From NCBI GenBank assembly GCA_965250225.1, contig CBDFNQ010000038.1:62001-126000 (forward strand): a stretch of 64,000 nucleotides of DNA. Direction: 5' to 3'. The translations under genes and the position numbers were made by a program. The notes beneath the pieces are model-generated. The model was not told the origin of the DNA. It made no database searches and saw only the letters and a program-made list of their open reading frames with translations. Of the stretch, positions 15,437-22,862 are shown in pieces. The first letter of the stretch is position 1. Each line of letters opens with the position of its first letter. The DNA is from CBDEUK01 sp965250225. GTDB lineage: Bacteria > Pseudomonadota > Gammaproteobacteria > Eutrophobiales > Eutrophobiaceae.

Positions 15437-18400
15437 TTATTTACCCGCAGCGACTAAAGCAGCTTGTGTATATGATGCGTTTGAACCATTGCCCTTTATA
15501 TAGGTGTTTTTCGGTAATTCACTATCGAAGGCATCTAACTGGTTATCATCATTAGGGTTTTCGATGTTTTCATCTGTCCGACCACGCCCCGACTTGGGGC
15601 CGACCTGGGGCCGACTTGACCCCGACAACTTATCATCTCCCCCCGACTTCTTTGCATCGTAGTTGTAATCTTTAAGCCTATCGATATCAATTAAGCCATT
15701 TAGATGCGGTGTATCTTTGCTGTTGCCATCGTAGAGGAACTCATACACGAAGGATTGTCCCCGACCACCACGATGCACTAATAAATATTCCAGGTCTTCT
15801 AATCGTCTTAGATGGATCTTTAATTGTGTATTGCCCCACTGGGTATACTCGCGGATCTCACGACGACTAAAACGATAGTCACCACGTTGTAAGGTGCGTT
15901 TCTGACATTGTTCAATCACCATTTTATCGATGAGGGTTAATAGCTTTCTGGTCTGTGGTGGCAATTCGTCTAAGGTTCTGCCCAGGACTTCGTGGGCTAA
16001 TGTGTTCGCGGCTGCTATATCGTTTATCGTGACTTCGATGTATTGCAGTGGTTTATTGTGATGGGTAATTGTTTTTATTTCTCTTTGGTATTGATGCAGT
16101 AAGGCTATGGTATCGATCAGGGTTAAATATTTTTCGTGGTCTCTGCGGGTCCGGGTTTGGTCGTTTAAAAAGGTTAAGTGTTCCGCATAGGGATTTACAA
16201 CGACTAAAGGTTTAAGTAATCGTTGTGCATTCTGATGCACTTGTAACAGGGCTTCGCTTTCTGTTTTTTGTATTAAGCCTTCCAGTGTTCTTTTCTTGCG
16301 TTGTAGTTGGTGTATCGCTTGTGTCTGTTCTCGATCTTCATTCACTGTCAGCACTAAACAACGATTCATTAGTTCTTCATCGACTTCTATCGCGGTGGTG
16401 GTTAAAAAGATCATTACTGGGCCTTCGACTTTGTATTCCTGGGTAACGAGCTTTCCGGACTCCGGATCTTTACTAGTTGATGCTATTGTTAACTGTCCTT
16501 CACTCTGTAATAGTTTGAGTGCATAGGCGGCTTGACTTGCGCCTTCTTCTTCAACGATGGCCAGGACTTTGTGTTTTAGATCGGTCTCACCCATATAAAA
16601 TAAACTCTGGCCGGTCATTGCGCTGTATTGGCTTTTGTCTTCTTCAGGTATAAAGCGTAATACCGCATCCATTAAGGAACTCTTACCGGCGGCGCTGGTG
16701 CTTTGGATTATTACGGCCAGGGGGTTATTGAGTTTACGGGAGACAGAGGCCAGGTAGCCGACTAAGGTATTGGTCGCTTCGCCAACAATGCCACAGTGAT
16801 TAAAATCTTTTTGTATGCGTTTTAATAGTTGTTTTGATTTGAGTAGTTTGATCGCGTCCTTCTGTTCTTTTTCGGATAGCTGGTTGATGGTGGGCTTAGG
16901 CGTTTGTGTTTGTTTGATGTTGTCTTCTTGCAAGGCTTCACATTTTAATAAGACTTTGCCTAAATCACGTTTGATAATATCTTCATTAATGCCTAATTCG
17001 ATTGAGGCTTGTTTGATAAAGCTTGTACGAGGCCGGGATTGGTATAAGTCAAAGGTATCAATGTGCAGTTTGTCATCTTGGGTGACTAATAGATTTATTT
17101 TTAATACCTCATAACTGAGGTTCTTTTTTAAACCTCTAATACGATAACGCCGTTCTTCAATATTGATCGTGACATCATTGTCATTCACCTCTGATTGTAT
17201 TTGTTCTTTCGGTGTGTCGGGCAAAGGTGATGCCGGTAACACATCGTTAATAACATCTCCCAGTTCAGCCGCTAAAGAGGTTGAGGTATTCGTTTCAATT
17301 ATTATTTCTTCTTTAGCTGTTGTTTTTATTTCAGGCGCTTTGCCTTTGCCTAACCAAACCGCAGAACGGATAACCACACCTAAACTTTTACTGGCTGGTT
17401 GAACTTGCAAGGCGTATTCATTCGCATCCATTCCTTTCGGGAAGTTTATTCTGTAACAATCGATCCCTTCTTTGATTAATTGTTTGGCAAGTTTGCTGGC
17501 TGCTGCTTCACCGGCAGCATCACGATCATAAGCAATCAATACACGAGCAATCTTATGTTGTTTAAAGGCTTCCAGATGTTCCTTCGTAAAACCTTCGATA
17601 CCGTAGCTTGTCGTGACATTACGATAACCGTGACACCAGAAGGTCAGTGCATCGATTAATGATTCACATAAAATGATTTCGTTACTGGCTTTCAGTGCCT
17701 GGCAATTAAAGATCCCTTTGTGGGGTCCCGACAAATAACAATGTTTCGGTGTGCCCGCTCGCAGGCGATCGATTAACTTCCTGCCATAGACTTCTTTTAC
17801 ATTACCGTGTTCGTCAATGATGGGGATGATTAACGAGCCGCTAAAGTGTTCGTGGCCACTCTTTCGATAGAGTCCTATCTTTTGCAGTTGTTCTCTTATG
17901 GCTGCCCCTTCTTTACGCTGGGCATTCGGTAAACGATAACCGATAGTTCTATTCGCAACGCCAATCTTAAAGTGATCGATGGCTTCATTGGTAATACCGC
18001 GTTTTTTTAAGTACGCCAGGGCTTCCGTATTTTGTTTTAAGGTCTCGTGATAATAATCAATCACTCGGTTCAGGAGTTTCTGATCTTCAATATCCGTTTT
18101 AAAGGGATTGTCTAATTTTCGGGTAGTGGTACGTTTAACCGGCTTGGCCGCTGAAGAAAGAACGTGATCATTTTGCAATAATTCTGTCGCGTGTCTAAAG
18201 CTCACCCCTTCCGCTTTCATTACCCAATCAATCACACTGCCGCCCGACTGACACGCACCCAGGCAATGCCAGAGGTTTTTCTCAGGGGTTATTACTAAGG
18301 AAGGTTCTTTGTCATCGTGGAAGGGACACAGACCGATGAAGTCCTGGCCGTGTTTTTTGAGTGTAATGCCTTGGGTTTCGGCTAATCGTTGCAGGGAGAT

Positions 18401-18445
18401 GTCTGTCTTGAGTCGTTCGATTACATCGTCAGGGATCCGAGCCAT
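15437..18445 (-). CDS. CHC2-Toprim-P-loop primase/helicase-like replication protein (unit 2)
   Basis: 1002 residues. The CHC2 zinc finger uses C40, H43, C61 and C65. A Toprim domain (about residues 255-330) contains ILCESLIDALTF and AYDRDAAG (near 305-310). A P-loop NTPase follows, with Walker A STSAAGKSS near 580-588 and Walker B LAIVEEEGA. A winged-helix-like segment (WGNTQLKIHLRRLEDLEYLL) sits near the C-terminus, before a low-complexity Gly/Ser/Asp tail. The protein resembles phage/plasmid primase-helicases, so the unit can probably replicate autonomously. ATG 18445 has GGAGAG upstream. It is operonic with the recombinase. Confidence 0.9.
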   Translation of the reverse strand: MARIPDDVIERLKTDISLQRLAETQGITLKKHGQDFIGLCPFHDDKEPSLVITPEKNLWHCLGACQSGGSVIDWVMKAEGVSFRHATELLQNDHVLSSAAKPVKRTTTRKLDNPFKTDIEDQKLLNRVIDYYHETLKQNTEALAYLKKRGITNEAIDHFKIGVANRTIGYRLPNAQRKEGAAIREQLQKIGLYRKSGHEHFSGSLIIPIIDEHGNVKEVYGRKLIDRLRAGTPKHCYLSGPHKGIFNCQALKASNEIILCESLIDALTFWCHGYRNVTTSYGIEGFTKEHLEAFKQHKIARVLIAYDRDAAGEAAASKLAKQLIKEGIDCYRINFPKGMDANEYALQVQPASKSLGVVIRSAVWLGKGKAPEIKTTAKEEIIIETNTSTSLAAELGDVINDVLPASPLPDTPKEQIQSEVNDNDVTINIEERRYRIRGLKKNLSYEVLKINLLVTQDDKLHIDTFDLYQSRPRTSFIKQASIELGINEDIIKRDLGKVLLKCEALQEDNIKQTQTPKPTINQLSEKEQKDAIKLLKSKQLLKRIQKDFNHCGIVGEATNTLVGYLASVSRKLNNPLAVIIQSTSAAGKSSLMDAVLRFIPEEDKSQYSAMTGQSLFYMGETDLKHKVLAIVEEEGASQAAYALKLLQSEGQLTIASTSKDPESGKLVTQEYKVEGPVMIFLTTTAIEVDEELMNRCLVLTVNEDREQTQAIHQLQRKKRTLEGLIQKTESEALLQVHQNAQRLLKPLVVVNPYAEHLTFLNDQTRTRRDHEKYLTLIDTIALLHQYQREIKTITHHNKPLQYIEVTINDIAAANTLAHEVLGRTLDELPPQTRKLLTLIDKMVIEQCQKRTLQRGDYRFSRREIREYTQWGNTQLKIHLRRLEDLEYLLVHRGGRGQSFVYEFLYDGNSKDTPHLNGLIDIDRLKDYNYDAKKSGGDDKLSGSSRPQVGPKSGRGRTDENIENPNDDNQLDAFDSELPKNTYIKGNGSNASYTQAALVAAGK
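15591..15623. repeat. Three 11-bp GC-rich direct repeats (iteron-like), unit 2
   Basis: GACTTGGGGCC, GACCTGGGGCC, GACTTGACCCC in direct succession near the 3' end of the primase gene. The equivalent place in unit 3 also has three 11-bp repeats with slightly different sequence (23020-23052). An 11-bp period is close to one helical turn, as in replication iterons. Confidence 0.6.
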
Positions 18446-18507
18446 TTTTTGTCTCTCCAGTAAAAACCTGTCAAGTGCTTTTTGTCAATAATAATCAAGT
18501 TGCATAG

Positions 18508-18524
18508 TACTCCTATTGGGAGTA
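18508..18524. promoter_or_regulatory. Palindromic operator, unit 2
   Basis: Same TACTCC-TATTG-GGAGTA palindrome as in unit 1, between divergent primase and XRE genes. Unit 3 lacks this sequence and has TTCG-rich repeats in its place. Confidence 0.55.
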
Positions 18525-18569
18525 TCGTCAACTCCTAGTCTAATGGTCACCAAAAACAGGGGGTATAGT

Positions 18570-18962
18570 ATGGGTTCGATTAGCTATTCCTATCTTGATG
18601 ATCTGATGACGAAAGACGATGAAGTGTTCTTTAAACAATTGGGCAAACGACTTGCTCTGTTGCGCAAGGAGCTGGATTTAACCCAGGTGCAGTTAGCAGA
18701 GATACTCAATATCTCGCAACAGCATATGGCAGCCATTGAAGCAGGACGACGTAAGGCGACTGCTTCAACTATTCCAGTTCTGGCTCAGTTATTTGGTATC
18801 ACCACCGATGAGCTATTGGGCTTACAGGATAAACCGGCTAAACGGGGACCCGCTTCAACGCTGCAACGTCAGATTGAGCAAATCGGTTTGATGCCCAGGA
18901 GTAAACAGCGCTTTATTGTTGAGATGCTGGAGGCATTGATTAAACAACAGCAATCAGCATAA
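18570..18962 (+). CDS. XRE-family transcriptional regulator (unit 2)
   Basis: 131 residues from ATG 18570 (AGGGGG ribosome site). It is identical in protein and DNA to the unit 1 copy: phage-repressor-type HTH, then the conserved RGPASTLQRQIEQI block and a Gln/Lys-rich end. It is divergent from the primase across the palindrome at 18508-18524. The predicted role is repression of the replication/recombination operon and of itself. Because units 1 and 2 share regulator and operator, they should be co-regulated. Confidence 0.88.
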   Translation: MGSISYSYLDDLMTKDDEVFFKQLGKRLALLRKELDLTQVQLAEILNISQQHMAAIEAGRRKATASTIPVLAQLFGITTDELLGLQDKPAKRGPASTLQRQIEQIGLMPRSKQRFIVEMLEALIKQQQSA

Positions 18963-19036
18963 TTTATTAGGCGCTGAGCCAAGGTGCGATAACACCCAGA
19001 CTCAGCTAATCAAAACCAATACTCGAAGTATTAGTA

Positions 19037-19324
19037 ATGACTAACGATCATTCTACACAATCCACACCCCACCCACCTAAACGGCCGTTCTATTTATCTC
19101 CCGATGAACTGCGGGCCTGTGAGGATTTCGTTAAAAATAACATCGATGGTGCCAGCTCGACGTCCTTACAGACACTTCGCGGCCTTGCCAATCATTTGCT
19201 CAACGAGGTCATTCACTTTATGACAATCTACCCGGCGATTAACCCGGCGGGATTAATGCTAACTGTCGATATTCTTCTGCCCATCGAGGAGGTCGATGAG
19301 GATGAGTTTGAGAAGGAAGACTAA
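19037..19324 (+). CDS. Conserved 95-residue accessory protein (unit 2)
   Basis: Homologue of the unit 1 protein (11358-11645), with scattered substitutions (for example YLSPDELRACEDFVKNN) and the same acidic end EEVDEDEFEKED. No known domain. The ribosome site (CGAAG) is weaker than in unit 1. It is followed after 10 bp by a terminator-like hairpin. Conservation against a background of silent and non-silent changes suggests a functional protein; its role is unknown. Confidence 0.75.
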   Translation: MTNDHSTQSTPHPPKRPFYLSPDELRACEDFVKNNIDGASSTSLQTLRGLANHLLNEVIHFMTIYPAINPAGLMLTVDILLPIEEVDEDEFEKED

Positions 19325-19334
19325 GCCATTAAAA

Positions 19335-19367
19335 AAACCAGCAGACTTATTTCAAATCTGCTGGTTT
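19335..19367. terminator. Bidirectional terminator, unit 2
   Basis: AAACCAGCAGA pairs with TCTGCTGGTTT, extended past one mismatch. It is the counterpart of the hairpin at 11655-11687, with paired compensating changes (CTGG/CCAG against CCAG/CTGG), so structure rather than sequence is kept. Confidence 0.7.
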
Positions 19368-19371
19368 CATT

Positions 19372-19965
19372 TTAGTTTAAAATAGTTGATGTGATACTTG
19401 ATCCCTTAGTTTTCTTTACTTTCTTATTGAACATTAATAAATAAAGTATTAATAAATGGAAAATAGGCAGCATTATGTTTGCGTGTATAAAGCTAACTTT
19501 ATTATCTAGGGTTCCTGATAGCATTACTCCATTGAATAATGTTTTGTAAGTATTAATAAGAACTGAAAATTCATAATCTGAGTATCGTAAAAACGAAAAT
19601 ACAAAGCTGATGAGAAATAATAAGGACATTAATACAGTTAAACTTACCCAGTATTTTTTGCCTCGGCAAGCAATTATACCTACGATTATCCCTAATATAA
19701 TAAAAACCAATTGGACTGTCCATCGTATCCAAATCCCGTCAATAATTTCCTCTGTATATTTTTGTAATGCCTCATCGCTACTGACATTTTGTAAATTAGT
19801 TTCATTTATAAGTTTTTGTTTTAGCAATTCTGCATGTGTGGCATGTGAAAGTTTTACTTGTTCTACTGCCACATTAGGCAAGGGTCTAAGGAGATTTATA
19901 GATGATATCCATATAATAAGTACGAGCAAACCCAATATTCCCAAATCATTTTGTAATTTTATCAT
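19372..19965 (-). CDS. Membrane protein, candidate immunity partner of RHS tip 2
   Basis: 197 residues with about four membrane helices (LGILGLLVLIIWISSI; WTVQLVFIILGIIVGII; WVSLTVLMSLLFLISFVF; IMLPIFHLLILYLLMF). ATG 19965 overlaps the tip 2 stop by 4 bp (ATGA), the coupling expected of an effector-immunity pair. A multi-spanning immunity protein would suit a membrane-acting toxin. The last dozen residues (TKGSSITSTILN) are encoded by the conserved end of unit 2, so the original C-terminus was replaced at the junction. Confidence 0.65.
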   Translation of the reverse strand: MIKLQNDLGILGLLVLIIWISSINLLRPLPNVAVEQVKLSHATHAELLKQKLINETNLQNVSSDEALQKYTEEIIDGIWIRWTVQLVFIILGIIVGIIACRGKKYWVSLTVLMSLLFLISFVFSFLRYSDYEFSVLINTYKTLFNGVMLSGTLDNKVSFIHANIMLPIFHLLILYLLMFNKKVKKTKGSSITSTILN

Positions 19966-20552
19966 TGTAATTTGCAGCTCTGTGGATTAGTAGAACACTC
20001 TGCTTCTAAGAGTTCCTTACAAGTCGATCTACAAACAAGATAAGCTCCACCACCTGTTGAAGCGCTAGGTATTAAATGTTTGCACTGGTCATGGAGAAAA
20101 GCATCAAGATTTGGATTATTGTAATGAGCACAAGATAAATTGTCAGAACATACTACTCCGTCAATAGTGCCTGGTAGCTTAGCTGATCCTTTAAACAAAG
20201 CATTATACAATCTACTCAATAGATCTCGAAGAATAAGACCTTCTGGATCGGTGTAACGGATAGGATTTCCCTCAACATACCCATAAGTATTAATTCCACC
20301 TAACAACCCAATCGGATCACTGGTGATGTATCTACCTAACTGCGGATCGTAATATCTGTTCCAGTTGTAATGCAGCCCCGTCTCTTGGTCGTAATACTGA
20401 CCGGGAAGTGTTTGACCTGATGCGCATCGTACTTTAAGACGCGGTTTTTTCTTATGCGCCCAAGGACTTACAGATGATTTTTTCCAGGAAGAACGGCGAG
20501 GCCTATTTTTGGCCCCTATAAGCGGTTTTTGATTTAACATCCTTGCTTGCAT
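19962..20552 (-). CDS. Orphan RHS C-terminal tip 2
   Basis: 196 residues. The RHS core lies at about residues 45-100 (LPGQYYDQETGLHYNWNRYY, YITSDPIGLLGG, NTYGYVEGNP). The first 45 residues are basic (KPLIGAK, RPRRSSWKK) and homologous to the start of tip 1, not to a normal RHS body. The variable part after PEGLIL contains about seven cysteines and no family I recognise. It has no signal or YD repeats and is coupled to a membrane protein gene. It is best read as a displaced toxin tip. Confidence 0.75.
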   Translation of the reverse strand: MQARMLNQKPLIGAKNRPRRSSWKKSSVSPWAHKKKPRLKVRCASGQTLPGQYYDQETGLHYNWNRYYDPQLGRYITSDPIGLLGGINTYGYVEGNPIRYTDPEGLILRDLLSRLYNALFKGSAKLPGTIDGVVCSDNLSCAHYNNPNLDAFLHDQCKHLIPSASTGGGAYLVCRSTCKELLEAECSTNPQSCKLQ

Positions 20553-20574
20553 CGTCAGATTTTAACCTGTTCGT

Positions 20575-20865
20575 TTAACTATGCAACGCTTGTATCGCAC
20601 TTTTCGGATCAGTTCCTACAATCTTTAATAACGCACGCGCAGGACCGGTAGGATTGCGTCTACCCTGTTCCCAGTTTTCCAGGGTGCGTTTACTGACACC
20701 AATTAATCTTGCAAAGTGCGTTTGCGATAAGCCTGTCTTTTCCCGAATGGATTTAACTTTGGGTTCTTTAAAGGTAAATTTCCGTGAGGGCTTCTTTTTA
20801 CCTTTCAGGATCTGATCCATCTCTTTCACACTTTCTAATAATTCATTAAACATTTCATCATTCAT
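20575..20865 (-). CDS. HigA/MqsA-like XRE antitoxin
   Basis: 96 residues from ATG 20865, chosen because GAGGTGG lies just upstream (an ATG at 20880 includes that site in the coding sequence). The central HTH reads KTGLSQTHFARLIGVSKRTLENWEQGRRNPTG with the preceding IRE, typical of HigA-type antitoxins. It overlaps the toxin stop by 8 bp, in toxin-first order as in higBA. It probably neutralises the toxin and represses the promoter through the palindrome at 21186-21206. The pair sits in the variable slot between tip 2 and unit 3. Confidence 0.85.
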   Translation of the reverse strand: MNDEMFNELLESVKEMDQILKGKKKPSRKFTFKEPKVKSIREKTGLSQTHFARLIGVSKRTLENWEQGRRNPTGPARALLKIVGTDPKSAIQALHS

Positions 20866-21178
20866 TTTTCCACCTCTCAACGATTGCTCGCAAACTTTTT
20901 ATCTGGTCCTGGGTTAAATCTTTTTTATCCGCTTTGCTATAGCCATATAACATTAACAATTGATCATCCGCCGTATGCCAATAATAAATAATCCGTGAAC
21001 CACCACGTTTACCTTTGCCTTCAATCTTCCAGCGCACTTTCCGTATGCCACCACCACCGGTCATCAAATCACCACTATCCGGCTTCTGTATAAGTGCGTC
21101 CTGCAATTCACCATAACTATCATCGTCCATTAATTCCTGGATAAGCCGGGTAAAGATGGTTGTCTCAATAATGACCAT
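20858..21178 (-). CDS. RelE/HigB-like toxin
   Basis: 106 residues from ATG 21178. The start MVIIETTIFTRLIQELMDDD, then ALIQKPDSGDLMTGGGGIRKVRW, KGKRGGSRIIYYWH and LMLYGYSKADKKDLT, matches the RelE/HigB-like (Gp49/HigB) toxin family, ribosome-dependent mRNA endonucleases. The frame is open to a further ATG at 21220, but that would start upstream of the perfect -10 box, so I prefer 21178. It is the first gene of the toxin-antitoxin operon. Confidence 0.87.
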   Translation of the reverse strand: MVIIETTIFTRLIQELMDDDSYGELQDALIQKPDSGDLMTGGGGIRKVRWKIEGKGKRGGSRIIYYWHTADDQLLMLYGYSKADKKDLTQDQIKSLRAIVERWKNE

Positions 21179-21184
21179 TCGGCC

Positions 21185-21206
21185 ATTATACGCTATTGGC
21201 GTATAA
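21185..21206 (-). promoter_or_regulatory. Promoter and palindromic operator of the toxin-antitoxin operon
   Basis: TTATACGC-TATTG-GCGTATAA (21186-21206) is a perfect 8-bp inverted repeat. On the minus strand a consensus TATAAT (21185-21190) overlaps it and ends 7 bases before ATG 21178, so the transcript could be almost leaderless. No good -35 is visible. Confidence 0.6.
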
Positions 21207-21221
21207 CAAGTATAGTGCATT

Positions 21222-21849
21222 ATTTTCTTTAGTTGCTTTCTTTTTTATAGGGATTGGCTGTTTAAAACGGGAACGAGCAACGCAGTGCGAGCCGTTTTAA
21301 ACAGACAATGGGCGGGCGGGAAGTAATAGCCGTTAATCGTGCGAAGCACACCGGGCAAGTCTTTGCGGCCATTTAACATAGTGCAGATTGGGCGGCATCA
21401 GCGGACTGTGGCGCGGTTTGCCATAGCGCACAATCCCGCATTATGTTTTGTGGCCGCCTAATGATTTAAATCGCCTTCCCTGGTATCGCATTTTTGCTGC
21501 TCGGGTGCCTTAGATTTTGCGGGACCAGGGATGGCTACCTTATTGTTCTTTGCCGGTAACAGTAAAGCCTTCCTTTAAAATTAATAGCGTTAGCTTTTCT
21601 GTTGCCGGCATTGTTCAACACCGCAATACTTCCCGCGTTGTTTGCGGGATGTGTTGCTCCTTTTTCTTTTGCAGTCTTAAACGAAGCCAATGAAGTAAAA
21701 CACCCCACCAATGCAGCTGGCCCGATGCTTGCCGGGCTGAGTACCCGAAGGGAAGATACGAAGACCAAGCAAGCAGCGGGACAGCGATGATGGATACGAG
21801 TCCGAATGTCGTGAACGCAGGGATGCGTAAGAGCGACCGACGACTCGAT
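21222..21849. ncRNA. Conserved structured non-coding region X2
   Basis: Homologue of X1 next to the unit 3 recombinase. It contains the 93-nt hairpin H1 (21365-21457), TCCCTGG/CCAGGGA (21477-21531), a TGCCGG.AACAG / CTGTT.CCGGCA stem around 21549-21610, a CAACAC...TCCCGC/GCGGGA...GTGTTG stem around 21615-21655, and the 17-bp stem at 21716-21785. The two copies share stem positions with differing sequences in the middle hairpins. Short open frames here overlap these structures on both strands and look spurious. Confidence 0.55.
21365..21457. repeat. 93-nt long hairpin H1, copy 2
   Basis: Same architecture and length as 13897-13989: GCGGCCA/TGGCCGC, AACATAGTGC/GCATTATGTT, GATTGGGCG against CGCACAATC (one mismatch). 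Confidence 0.75.
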
Positions 21850-22860
21850 CTATCCGCCTGATGCACTGTTCTTCGTCGCCGGATGTGTTGCACTGTGTAC
21901 CGCTTTTAATTTCTCTATCGATACACGTGTATATATTTCTGTCGTGTTTAAATCATCGTGTCCTAACATCGCTTGTATAAATCGGATGTCAGCACCGTTA
22001 TCCAGCATATGCGTCGCACAAGCGTGTCTAAATAAATGACACGATCCCACCACATCTATTCCTGCCCTGGTTAAATATTTCTTCACAATGTGCGTTAACT
22101 GATCACGTCCAAACGGCTCACCATAGTCCGTTAAAAATAAAAACCCTTTATCCGGCTCTACAATGAGTTCTGGCCTGACTTCGAGTTTATATTTTTCTAA
22201 CCAGGCTAAGGCTCTCTCCCCTATCGGTATGACTCTGTCCTTATTGCCTTTGCCTTCTCGTACATAAACAACAGAACGTTTCACATCGATGTCATAAATG
22301 GAGAGGTTCACACATTCCATTCTGCGGATCCCGGTCGAGTATAAGACTTCGATGATAGCCCTATCTCGTATGCCCTGTACCGTGTCGATATTTGTCTGGT
22401 TTAAGATATTCTCGATGTCGTCTAACTGCAATATGGCCTTGGGTAATCGTTTGGGTTTCTTCGGTATTTCTAATTCGGATGCAGGATTATAAAGAATGTG
22501 GTTCTCTCGCGTCAGCCATTTAAAAAAACTGCGTATCGGTGTCAGCATGACGTTTTGTGAACCGATACTCAACGGATCACCATCAGCCTTACGATAGTAA
22601 AACAGATGACGTTTGTATCGTTCTAATATTGGCTTGGTGATTTGCTGCGGCTCTTGCAGGTCCCGTTCATTACACCAGAGGATAAAACGACGTAAGGCCG
22701 ATGTTCTGCGCTTGGTCGTATCACCTGATACGCCATTGACTTCGCCGTATTCAATAAACTGCTTAAGGTAAGGATAAAAACCAGAGCGGCTGATGTCTTC
22801 AAGTTTGGATTGTCTCGCTCGTTGTGCGGCGGACGTGTCGCGCTTCTTGCGGATGGGCAT
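21850..22860 (-). CDS. Tyrosine recombinase/integrase (unit 3)
   Basis: 336 residues, homologous over its whole length to the unit 2 enzyme, with the same catalytic set (GIRRMECVNL, CHLFRHACATH, MLGH, EIYTRVS). Differences concentrate in the first 50 residues and the extreme C-terminus, where the Asp/Leu-rich tail is absent. Divergence of the N-terminal DNA-binding part could mean different site preference. It starts 2 bp after the primase stop, so it is in one operon with it. It appears intact. Confidence 0.93.
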   Translation of the reverse strand: MPIRKKRDTSAAQRARQSKLEDISRSGFYPYLKQFIEYGEVNGVSGDTTKRRTSALRRFILWCNERDLQEPQQITKPILERYKRHLFYYRKADGDPLSIGSQNVMLTPIRSFFKWLTRENHILYNPASELEIPKKPKRLPKAILQLDDIENILNQTNIDTVQGIRDRAIIEVLYSTGIRRMECVNLSIYDIDVKRSVVYVREGKGNKDRVIPIGERALAWLEKYKLEVRPELIVEPDKGFLFLTDYGEPFGRDQLTHIVKKYLTRAGIDVVGSCHLFRHACATHMLDNGADIRFIQAMLGHDDLNTTEIYTRVSIEKLKAVHSATHPATKNSASGG

Positions 22861-22862
22861 TG

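Larger units (their letters stand above)
18208..18965. repeat. 758-bp block identical to 10530-11287
   Basis: Primase start, operator and the entire XRE gene are base-for-base identical to unit 1, as read line by line. Both edges are sharp: the 5' primase homology ends at 10530, and beyond 11287/18965 the copies differ at many positions. Confidence 0.9.
13757..19412. mobile_element. Recombinase/primase unit 2 (complete)
   Basis: Complete repeated unit: structured region X1, tyrosine recombinase, primase/helicase-like gene, operator, XRE regulator, 95-residue gene, hairpin and conserved end to about 19412. Unit limits were set by comparing the copies; they are approximate. Cargo (RHS tips, small genes) lies outside these limits on both sides. 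Confidence 0.65.

Noticed and set aside
16225..17402. Several plus-strand open frames opposite the unit 2 primase
   Set aside because: Shadow frames opposite a 1002-codon gene with clear domains; the same frames recur in unit 3 only because the genes are homologous.
20575..21220. Toxin-antitoxin pair as the immunity system of RHS tip 2
   Set aside because: The pair matches HigBA-type modules; the coupled membrane protein at 19372-19965 is in the right place for immunity.
21535..21893. Open frames on both strands in region X2
   Set aside because: No counterpart in X1; they run through palindromic DNA and partly into the recombinase gene.
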